Positions 1-5,835 of a stretch of DNA of 10,489 nt are shown piece after piece. The translations under genes were made by a program, and so were the position numbers. Positions within the stretch are counted from its first letter, which is position 1; every line of letters starts with the position of its first letter. Location: positions 1 through 10,489 of the forward strand of contig CAJVYZ010000042.1 of NCBI GenBank assembly GCA_913009915.1, read 5' to 3'. Under the pieces are notes generated by a model. It did no database searches. It saw only the letters and a list, made by a program, of their open reading frames with translations, and was not told the origin of the DNA. The DNA is from an uncultured Gemmatimonadota bacterium. GTDB lineage: Bacteria > Gemmatimonadota > Gemmatimonadetes > Gemmatimonadales > GWC2-71-9.

Positions 1-415
1 CGTTCAGCCAGGCGCCGCGGCCCTTCTCGGCCCAGTACATCTCATCATTGATCGGCTGATAAACCAGGCCGGCGACCACCTTGCCGAAATGTTCCAGGGC
101 GATCGAAATCGCGAAATGGGGAATGCCGTGGAGAAAATTGGTGGTGCCGTCGAGCGGGTCGACGATCCAGACCAGCCCCTCGGCCGCAAGACCCGGGGAG
201 AGTTCTTCTCCGACGATGGAGGATTCGGGGGTCTCGGCCAGCAGGAGGTCGCTGATGAGCCGCTCCGCCGTCCGGTCCACCTGGGTGACGAAATCGGCGG
301 CTCCCTTGGTTGTCCAATCGGCCGGGTCGGACGGCGGACTGGCGCTACGGATGTACCCGGCCGCCGTCTGTGCGGCGCACGAGGCCAAGTCGAGTAAGTT
401 CAAGGGGGATAGCAT
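1..415 (-). CDS. suhB: Inositol monophosphatase family protein (SuhB-like), 3' end missing
   Basis: The reverse strand encodes the first 138 residues of an inositol-1-monophosphatase-type Mg2+-dependent sugar phosphatase; the reading frame is open to the left window edge, so about the C-terminal half (family length about 260) is missing. Visible motifs are DFVTQVD at residues 41-47, the metal-binding GEE at 69-71, and WIVDPLDGTTNF at 83-94, the family signature with both metal-ligand aspartates (D86, D89). The HGIPHFAISIAL stretch follows, as in SuhB proteins. The ATG at 415-413 is chosen because it gives a normal N-terminus and has a GAGGG-like ribosome site about 10 nt upstream. It is divergent from trpS with 36 nt between starts. 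Family membership is clear. The substrate (inositol phosphate, fructose-1,6-bisphosphate or another sugar phosphate) cannot be settled from this half. Confidence 0.93.
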   Translation of the reverse strand, partial: MLSPLNLLDLASCAAQTAAGYIRSASPPSDPADWTTKGAADFVTQVDRTAERLISDLLLAETPESSIVGEELSPGLAAEGLVWIVDPLDGTTNFLHGIPHFAISIALEHFGKVVAGLVYQPINDEMYWAEKGRGAWLN

Positions 416-416
416 C

Positions 417-445
417 TTGCAACCGTTCCCTCAGGTAGCTAGCTT
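417..445 (+). promoter_or_regulatory. Candidate trpS promoter giving a leaderless mRNA
   Basis: TTGCAA at 417-422 and TAGCTT at 440-445 are separated by 17 nt and look like -35 and -10 elements. The A of the trpS ATG is at 452, only 6 nt after the -10 box, which is where transcription would start. No Shine-Dalgarno sequence precedes that ATG, which fits a leaderless message. The -10 overlaps an 8-nt palindrome, AGCTAGCT (437-444), in the short gap shared with the divergent suhB-like gene. The promoter is inferred from sequence only. Confidence 0.45.
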
Positions 446-451
446 GGCCTG

Positions 452-1462
452 ATGCCACGCATCTTCTCAGGCATCCAACCTTCCGGAGAGCTCCACATCG
501 GGAACTGGTTGGGTGCGGTCAGGAACTGGGTCAATCTACAGTACGACTTCGAGTCGTTCTACTCGATCGTCGACCTCCACGCGGTCACCACCGGGGCTAC
601 CGACCCCGGCCACCTGGCGCAGCAAACGATGGATATGGCCATCGGGCTGTTGTCCGCCGGCATAGATCCGGAGAAGGCCACCCTGTTCGTCCAGTCGCAT
701 GTGCCGGCCCACTCGGAACTCATGTGGCTGCTCAACGCCGTGACCCCCGTCGGTGACCTCGAGCGGATGACGCAGTATAAGGACAAGTCCCGCGGGCTGA
801 AGAGTATCCCGGCCGGCTTGCTCAACTACCCTATTCTGCAGGCTGCGGATATTCTCCTCTACCGGGCCGATACCGTGCCCGTGGGCGAAGATCAATTCCA
901 GCACCTGGAGTTGGCCCGGGAAATCGCCCGCCGGTGGAACCAGCGATTTGGTGGCGGGGAGGCGTTCTTTCCCGAGCCGGTCGCCCGCAAGACCGAAGCG
1001 GTACGGGTCATGGGACTCGACGGCAAGGGCAAGATGTCAAAAAGCCAAGGGAACACCGTGGGGCTTCTCGATTCCCCCGACGACATCTGGCACAAACTCC
1101 GCCCGGCCATGACCGATCCGGCCCGCAAGACCCGGAAGGACCCCGGCGATCCGGACGTGTGCAACATCTTTGCCCTGCACGGTCATTTTTCTTCGGCCGA
1201 CACCTGCGGTATGGTTGCCGAGCAGTGCCGCACCGCGGGATGGGGTTGTCTGGATTGCAAACGGGTATTGGCCGACAACATCAGCGAGCGGTTCGCGCCG
1301 ATGCGGGAGCAAGCGCAGGAGTTGAAGGCGGATCCGCAGCGGGTCACCGACCTGCTGGCCCGCGGCGCCGAGCACGCGGCAGCAATCGCCAACGAGACGC
1401 TGGACGGAGTGCAGGCGTGCATGGGTCTGCTACCGCCGTTGGTGGTTTCGTCCACCGCCTGA
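452..1462 (+). CDS. trpS: Tryptophanyl-tRNA synthetase with predicted [4Fe-4S] cluster motif
   Basis: This class I aminoacyl-tRNA synthetase charges tRNA-Trp with tryptophan in the cytoplasm. The 336 residues match the usual bacterial TrpRS length. The HIGH-type signature appears as HIGN at residues 15-18 in the typical SGxLHIGN setting. The tryptophan-pocket and ATP-site region DTVPVGEDQFQHLELAREIA follows mid-protein, and KMSKS lies at 194-198. Four cysteines, C237, C259, C266 and C269, are spaced C-x21-C-x6-C-x2-C. This closely matches the [4Fe-4S] motif described for Thermotoga maritima TrpRS (C-x22-C-x6-C-x2-C), at nearly the same residue numbers; an extra C252 lies between. The start is supported by the family N-terminus and the adjacent -10 element rather than by a ribosome-binding site. 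A 25-nt gap separates it from the PilT-like gene, so the two may be cotranscribed. Confidence 0.97.
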   Translation: MPRIFSGIQPSGELHIGNWLGAVRNWVNLQYDFESFYSIVDLHAVTTGATDPGHLAQQTMDMAIGLLSAGIDPEKATLFVQSHVPAHSELMWLLNAVTPVGDLERMTQYKDKSRGLKSIPAGLLNYPILQAADILLYRADTVPVGEDQFQHLELAREIARRWNQRFGGGEAFFPEPVARKTEAVRVMGLDGKGKMSKSQGNTVGLLDSPDDIWHKLRPAMTDPARKTRKDPGDPDVCNIFALHGHFSSADTCGMVAEQCRTAGWGCLDCKRVLADNISERFAPMREQAQELKADPQRVTDLLARGAEHAAAIANETLDGVQACMGLLPPLVVSSTA

Positions 1463-1487
1463 ACGCCGCAGGCGCATTCGAGGATCC

Positions 1488-2576
1488 ATGGAAAAAATCA
1501 TCAAAGCAGCCGTCAAGCGAGGAGCCTCCGACCTGCACATCAAGGCAGGCGACGTCTTCCGTGCACGGGTGAATGGCGAACTGGTGCCGCTCACGAAGGA
1601 ACGCCTGACACCGGACCAGACACGCGCCATCGCGCTGAAACTCATCGCCAGCGAAGATGTCAGGCGGAGAATCGACCAGCTACAGGACTACGATTGCTCG
1701 TGGGGCATGCCCGGTGTCGGTCGGTTCCGGGTGAACATTCTGCGGCAGCGATCTTCCTTCATGGTGGTGATGCGCGTCATCCCGTTCGCGATCCCCAGCC
1801 TGGAGTCGCTGGGGGCCCCGGATTCGATTCTGCCGCTGGCGAACACCGATAACGGATTGGTTCTCATCGCGGGCGCCGGCGGCAGCGGCAAGAGTTCCAC
1901 GATCGCCGGCCTGATCGACCAGATCAACCGGAACCATCACCGGCACATCGTCACCATCGAAAGCCCCATCGAATTTCTCCACCGGGATCTCAAGTCTTCC
2001 GTAACCCAGCGGGAGGTGGGGATCGATACCGAGAGTGTCGTCAAGGGACTGCAGGCGGCCCTCCGGCAGGATCCCGATGTCATCGTCATCAGCGACCTCC
2101 CCGACCCTGAGACGCTTGACACCGCCATCACCGCGGCCGAGACCGGGCTGTTGGTCATCTCTTCCGTGCCGACGCCCGACGTCGTGACCACGGTGGAACG
2201 CGTGATTGCCATGATCCCGGCCGACGAACGCGAGATCGGGCGGGTCCGGCTGGCAGAGGTGTTGCGCGGTGTGGTGGCCCAGCAGTTGTTACCGCGAGCC
2301 GATGGAGAAGGACGGGCGCCGGCGTTCGAAGTCCTCGTGGGCACCGATCAGGTCCGCGACATTCTCAAGACCGGCGCGCCCGAGGCACTCCTCGCCGTCA
2401 TGGAGGCCGACAAGGACAGTCAGGGAATGCAGTCCTTCCAGCAGGAAATTGCCGAACTCCTTACCGAGGGCGTCATCGATACCAAGACAGCCGAGGCGGC
2501 CGGCGTGACGGCGGCGCCCAGGCGGCGCGCTCCTCGCAGGAAGCCGCGCACGCAAACCAAACGAAGTTCTTCCTGA
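1488..2576 (+). CDS. PilT-like secretion/twitching ATPase homologue with degenerate catalytic boxes
   Basis: The 362-residue protein aligns by eye along its whole length with PilT, the hexameric ATPase that retracts type IV pili at the inner-membrane base. The N-terminal PAS-like region opens with ASDLHI near residue 14. Walker A is GAGGSGKSST (129-138, K135 kept). The Asp box reads TIESPIEF (156-163) instead of TIEDPIEF. Walker B reads DPDVIVISD (195-203) instead of the usual DPDVILVGE, so the catalytic glutamate is aspartate. The His box reads AAETGLLVISSVPT (216-229), with both histidines replaced (L221, P228). The C-terminus ends in a basic Arg/Lys/Pro-rich tail. The start has GAGGA 4 nt upstream. 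No other pilus gene is in the window. It could be a weak or regulatory ATPase paralogue rather than a retraction motor; family membership is secure, function is not. Confidence 0.85.
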   Translation: MEKIIKAAVKRGASDLHIKAGDVFRARVNGELVPLTKERLTPDQTRAIALKLIASEDVRRRIDQLQDYDCSWGMPGVGRFRVNILRQRSSFMVVMRVIPFAIPSLESLGAPDSILPLANTDNGLVLIAGAGGSGKSSTIAGLIDQINRNHHRHIVTIESPIEFLHRDLKSSVTQREVGIDTESVVKGLQAALRQDPDVIVISDLPDPETLDTAITAAETGLLVISSVPTPDVVTTVERVIAMIPADEREIGRVRLAEVLRGVVAQQLLPRADGEGRAPAFEVLVGTDQVRDILKTGAPEALLAVMEADKDSQGMQSFQQEIAELLTEGVIDTKTAEAAGVTAAPRRRAPRRKPRTQTKRSSS

Positions 2577-2606
2577 GGCTCCTGACAAGCCTGGGCGGCG
2601 GTACCC

Positions 2607-3692
2607 ATGTCCCAACCGCGTGAACTCCTCGAGTTGCTCCTGTCGAACCCCCGTGAGGCGGGTACCGACGGCGCGCTGCAGGCTCGGCGCCTCCTGAGCG
2701 AACACCTGTCGCAACTGGGATTCGACGTCGAAGAACAGCCGCTCCGCTTCTCCGCGGCCAGTCTCACCGCCTACCCGCTGTTCGGGGCCGGCCTCGGTTG
2801 GCTCATGCTGATCCAGATTCTTCTACTCACTGTCCCGGCGGCACCGTCATGGGCTGCGCTGGCTACGTGGGGCATCGGCGTGGCGGCACTCGGCGTCCTC
2901 CTCGCCGGCGTGAGCCTGGGGTGGGCACCCCTGGGCGGCCAAATCCGGGACTCGGCCAATCTGATCGCCACCCGGGGGGGGATGGACCAGGTGCGCCGCT
3001 GGATCGTGGCCCACTACGACGCCAAGGCACAAGGGATATCGCTGGCCGGCCGGCTCGCCGCCATGATCTACGCGGGAGCGGTCGTTCTCCTGATCACCGG
3101 CCTGGCGGTGAAACGTCTCTGGGGCCCGATCGACGTGGATGTCGTGGCGGGCGCCGCCGTCCTGGCCCTGATCGCATGCGGATTGGCAGGGCGGGGCGCC
3201 TTGCGGGGTAGCTCGCCCGGCGCTCGCGATAACGCCACCGGGCTGCTGGCTGCCGTCACCCTGGCGCAGCAGAGCAGCGACCCCGGTACCGGATTCCTGT
3301 TTACCAGTGCCGAGCAGTTCGGACTCGTCGGATCCAGAATCTTCGCCCTCACCTACGGCACCATGTTGCCGGGGGCCGAGGTGATCAACCTCGACACCCT
3401 GGATGATAGGGGCCCGCTCAGGGTGTGGTATCACACCGGCGCCGGCGCCGGCCTCGCCCGCGAGGTGGCCAGGAGGCTGCAGCACGATTCCTTGGCGGCC
3501 CGAACCCGGCGGACGTCACTGTTTTTGGCGGTGGACAGCGTGCCGCTGGCCCGGTCGGGTGCAGCCGCCGTGACGGTGACCAGGTTCGACTGGTCGACAC
3601 TACGCCTGGTACACACCGCCAGGGACGGGGCCGAGGGCCTCGATTTCGCTACCGCTGAGGCGGTCGGACGGGCGTTGGCGCAGGGCCGATAG
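2607..3692 (+). CDS. M28-family metallopeptidase homologue with interleaved membrane segments
   Basis: This 361-residue protein shows the ordered landmarks of M28 (aminopeptidase Y/S-type) zinc exopeptidases: AHYDAK (H136, D138), SPGARDNATG (203-212, bridging D208), TSAEQFGLVGS (base E236), NLDTLDD (D263) and LVHTARD (H336). Position 237 is glutamine where the usual EE pair supplies a zinc ligand. Four hydrophobic stretches split the fold: two before the first metal motif (about residues 57-78 and 84-108) and two between the HxD and the PGARDN motif (about 149-170 and 176-197). It is therefore probably an integral membrane protein. No signal peptide is evident at the N-terminus. The start is the first ATG of the frame with a weak G-rich ribosome site, 30 nt after the PilT-like gene. 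The substrate is unknown, and activity is uncertain because of Q237. Confidence 0.75.
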   Translation: MSQPRELLELLLSNPREAGTDGALQARRLLSEHLSQLGFDVEEQPLRFSAASLTAYPLFGAGLGWLMLIQILLLTVPAAPSWAALATWGIGVAALGVLLAGVSLGWAPLGGQIRDSANLIATRGGMDQVRRWIVAHYDAKAQGISLAGRLAAMIYAGAVVLLITGLAVKRLWGPIDVDVVAGAAVLALIACGLAGRGALRGSSPGARDNATGLLAAVTLAQQSSDPGTGFLFTSAEQFGLVGSRIFALTYGTMLPGAEVINLDTLDDRGPLRVWYHTGAGAGLAREVARRLQHDSLAARTRRTSLFLAVDSVPLARSGAAAVTVTRFDWSTLRLVHTARDGAEGLDFATAEAVGRALAQGR

Positions 3693-3707
3693 CGGTCGTT
3701 TGACCGC
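3692..3707. other. Short inverted repeat after the M28 gene
   Basis: GCGGTC (3692-3697) and GACCGC (3702-3707) form a perfect 6-bp stem with a GTTT loop, starting at the last base of the M28 stop codon. No T-run follows, so it is a poor intrinsic terminator. It covers the -35 element of the candidate purA promoter and could instead be a regulator site. Neither role is established. Confidence 0.3.
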
Positions 3708-3728
3708 CAATGGTTGCTGCCTTAGGTT
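3700..3728 (+). promoter_or_regulatory. Candidate purA promoter
   Basis: TTGACC (3700-3705) and TAGGTT (3723-3728) are separated by 17 nt and resemble housekeeping sigma-factor -35 and TANNNT -10 elements. The gap between the M28 and purA genes (129 nt) is the longest in the window, which supports a separate promoter here. Transcription would begin near 3735, giving a leader of roughly 85 nt. No start-site data are available. Confidence 0.4.
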
Positions 3729-3804
3729 GCAGTCGTCACGGCGGCTCCCTCCCGGGTGCCGTCTTCTTTGTGCCGGCCACTCCGGCGGCCTGCGCCCACG
3801 CGTC

Positions 3805-3810
3805 GGAGGA
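3805..3810 (+). promoter_or_regulatory. Ribosome-binding site deciding the purA start
   Basis: GGAGGA here is 11 nt before the ATG at 3822 but overlaps the in-frame ATG at 3810, which it therefore cannot serve. It favours the 3822 start over both 3810 and the more distant in-frame ATG at 3756. Confidence 0.5.
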
Positions 3811-3821
3811 TGAGTTACCGC

Positions 3822-5102
3822 ATGTTCGGACCGAAAACGTACTGTGTGGTCATCGTCGGCGCCCAGTGGGGTGACGAGGGCAAGGGAAAGATCGTCGACG
3901 TCATCGCCGAGCAAGCCGACCTGGTAGTACGGTACCAGGGGGGAGCCAACGCGGGACACACCGTCGTGACCGGCGACAACGAATTCATCCTTCATCAGAT
4001 CCCGTCGGGCATCCTGCACCAACGCACAGTATGCGTCATCGGTAACGGCGTGGTACTCGACCCCGAGACGTTCTTCACGGAACTCGACCAGCTGGTGGAG
4101 CGGGGAATCGACGTTACTTCGCGAGTGTTCGTGTCCGATCGTGCCCACCTGGTGATGCCCTACCACAAGCTGCTGGATACCGAACGAGACAAGAGCCAAA
4201 AAATCGGCACTACCGGCCGGGGCATTGGGCCTGCCTACGAGGACAAGACCGGGCGGCGCGGGCTCCGGGTGGGCGACCTGCGCCACCCGGACCAACTGCC
4301 CGATCTGCTGCGTGAGCGGGTGGATCGAGTCAACCAGCTGCTCCATATGATGGGCTCGGAGGCACGGGCCTCACTCGATCAGTCGATGGCGCTCCTAAGC
4401 GATCTGACCCCGCGTATGCTCCCCCTTGCGACCGACACCGGACTCCTGGTGCACCGAGCGCTCGCCGACGGCAAGCGGGTACTCCTCGAAGGGGCCCAGG
4501 GTGCTCTCCTCGACGTGGACCATGGGACCTACCCATACGTCACCTCATCCAACACTACGGCGGGCGGTGCCGTGACGGGGACCGGGATCGGTCCCACGGC
4601 GCTCGACGAAATCGTTGGCGTGGTCAAGGCCTACACCACCCGCGTGGGTAACGGCCCGTTGCCCACCGAGGCCGAAGGTGCCTTGGCCGATCAGCTCAGG
4701 GAACACGGCGGCGAATTCGGGGCCACCACCGGGCGCCCGCGGCGCTGTGGCTGGTTCGATGCCACGGTGGCACGCTACTCGGTGCGCATCAACGGCCTGA
4801 CCGCCCTGGCGGTCACCAAGCTGGACGTCCTCGACCACTTTGCCGAGATTCCTGTCGGCGTGGCCTACCATCTGGACGGGGAGCGCCTGGAGGAAATGCC
4901 GGCCGACCTCGAAGTCCTGAACCGGGTGCAGCCGCAGTACGAAGTCCTCCCAGGGTGGCAACAACCCACCAGTGGGGCACGGCGGCTGGCGGACCTACCC
5001 CTGGAAGCCAGGGCCTACCTCGACCGGCTGCAGGATCTGCTGGGCACTCCCATCCGCTACGTCAGCGTGGGAACCCGGAGGGACCAGATCATCGAGGTCT
5101 GA
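3822..5102 (+). CDS. purA: Adenylosuccinate synthetase
   Basis: PurA makes adenylosuccinate from IMP and aspartate with GTP hydrolysis, the first committed step from IMP to AMP, as a cytosolic dimer. Numbered from the ATG at 3822, the protein has 426 residues, close to E. coli PurA (432). The GTP-binding GAQWGDEGKGK lies at 13-23 with the catalytic aspartate D18. NAGHTVV carries the catalytic H46. The IMP-site GTTGRGIGPAYEDK, the EGAQGALLDVDHGTYPYVT segment, and TTGRPRRCGW are all present. The C-terminal guanine-site motif reads VGTRRDQI, whereas many family members have a proline after the glycine. The frame extends upstream to an ATG at 3756, but that extension is low-complexity, Arg/Pro-rich and outside family homology. 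It is probably transcribed from its own promoter and unrelated to the aromatic operon downstream. Confidence 0.96.
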   Translation: MFGPKTYCVVIVGAQWGDEGKGKIVDVIAEQADLVVRYQGGANAGHTVVTGDNEFILHQIPSGILHQRTVCVIGNGVVLDPETFFTELDQLVERGIDVTSRVFVSDRAHLVMPYHKLLDTERDKSQKIGTTGRGIGPAYEDKTGRRGLRVGDLRHPDQLPDLLRERVDRVNQLLHMMGSEARASLDQSMALLSDLTPRMLPLATDTGLLVHRALADGKRVLLEGAQGALLDVDHGTYPYVTSSNTTAGGAVTGTGIGPTALDEIVGVVKAYTTRVGNGPLPTEAEGALADQLREHGGEFGATTGRPRRCGWFDATVARYSVRINGLTALAVTKLDVLDHFAEIPVGVAYHLDGERLEEMPADLEVLNRVQPQYEVLPGWQQPTSGARRLADLPLEARAYLDRLQDLLGTPIRYVSVGTRRDQIIEV

Positions 5103-5164
5103 GGCATCGGCCAGTTTAGTAAAGCTTCTTCATAAAATATTCACAGTGCCTTTAGGGGTCTCCG

Positions 5165-5194
5165 GCAAAATTTGAACGGTGATTCAAATTTTGC
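5165..5194. promoter_or_regulatory. Perfect palindrome, likely TetR-family operator
   Basis: GCAAAATTTGAA (5165-5176) and its exact reverse complement TTCAAATTTTGC (5183-5194) flank a 6-nt spacer. The site is 14 nt upstream of the regulator's start codon in a 106-nt AT-richer gap (5103-5208) that also holds TTCACA (5140-5145), a possible -35 element. TetR-family dimers bind such dyads, and autorepression of a downstream operon is their commonest arrangement. A single exact dyad in an otherwise GC-rich region argues against chance. The exact promoter elements could not be fixed. As RNA the dyad could also form a hairpin, but it lacks a following T-run. Confidence 0.75.
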
Positions 5195-5208
5195 TGGGAG
5201 CACTCTGA

Positions 5209-5835
5209 ATGGCTTCTTCCGTGCCGGTCGTCGGCCGGTCTCCCCACATCCAGGAAAAGCGTCAGCGCCGCCAGGCGGAGATTCTGCGCGCCGCCATGAT
5301 GGCGTTTCGCTCCCGGGGCTACCACGCCACTACCCTGGAGGACATCGCCGACCGGTTGGGCGTTCGCAAGACAGCCCTGTACCACTACTTCCCGGACAAG
5401 GACGCCATTCTCTTCGCCTGTCATCAGCAGTCGCTGTCGGAGCTGTCGGGGCATCTAGCGGCAGCGCGCCGGAAGTATGCTGGTGCCACCGCGCGCCTGC
5501 GTCACATCATCCTTGAGCACGTTCGCGTCATGACCGACAGCGGCGAGGAGTCACCGCTCGCCTTTGATATCCCGGCGCTGTCATCGCCCCTGCAACAACA
5601 GGTGATCGAGGCCCGTGACCGTTACGAGCGCTCGCTCAGGAGGATCATCGCCGAGGGGGTCCGCAGCGGAGAGTTCCGGCCGGTGGACCCGAAGATCGCG
5701 GTGTTCGTTCTGCTCGGCGCGATCAACTGGATCGCCCGCTGGTATCAGCCGCGCGGGAGCGTGGATCCCGCTGCCCTCGGTCAACAATTTGCCGACCAAC
5801 TTCTTGGAGGAATGTCATGTCCCCCGCAACCTTGA
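5209..5835 (+). CDS. TetR-family transcriptional regulator of the aromatic operon
   Basis: The 208-residue protein has a TetR-type N-terminal DNA-binding domain. A basic arm (QEKRQRRQAEIL, about 15-26) leads into the helix-turn-helix at about 42-61, with the family-typical TTLEDIADRLGVRKTALYHYF. The C-terminal ligand domain ends in a helix pattern (INWIARWYQP) reminiscent of acyl-CoA-responsive members such as KstR2, so a CoA thioester inducer (perhaps benzoyl-CoA or a ring-cleavage product) is a reasonable guess. The start has GGGAG 8 nt upstream. Its last 19 nt overlap the hydrolase gene, coupling the regulator to the pathway it probably represses, and the palindrome sits immediately upstream. 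Well-known benzoyl-CoA regulators are of other families (BzdR, BadR, AadR, BamVW). The family call is certain; the ligand is inferred. Confidence 0.92.
   Translation: MASSVPVVGRSPHIQEKRQRRQAEILRAAMMAFRSRGYHATTLEDIADRLGVRKTALYHYFPDKDAILFACHQQSLSELSGHLAAARRKYAGATARLRHIILEHVRVMTDSGEESPLAFDIPALSSPLQQQVIEARDRYERSLRRIIAEGVRSGEFRPVDPKIAVFVLLGAINWIARWYQPRGSVDPAALGQQFADQLLGGMSCPPQP
5806..5810 (+). promoter_or_regulatory. Ribosome-binding site for the hydrolase, inside tetR
   Basis: GGAGG lies 6 nt before the hydrolase ATG at 5817. The nearby ATG at 5812 is in the regulator's own frame, near its C-terminus, so the site sets the hydrolase start at 5817 and creates the 19-nt overlap. Confidence 0.7.

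Noticed and set aside
934..1572. 212-codon open frame overlapping trpS and the PilT-like gene
   Set aside because: It is an alternate-frame shadow in GC-rich DNA, rich in Arg, Gly, Pro and Ala without motifs, and covers a well-supported trpS.
2847..3485. 212-codon reverse-strand ORF over the M28-type gene
   Set aside because: No recognisable motif, antisense to a gene whose metal-binding motifs are in proper order; typical of third-position GC bias.
3756..3821. Upstream in-frame starts for purA (ATG at 3756 and 3810)
   Set aside because: The added residues are Arg/Pro-rich and outside PurA homology. The GGAGGA at 3805-3810 serves the ATG at 3822 and overlaps the one at 3810.
5103..5164. Intrinsic terminator after purA
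   Set aside because: The gap is AT-rich (for example TAAAAT at 5133-5138) but I found no stable stem followed by a T-run; only a 4-bp TGCC/GGCA pairing is possible.
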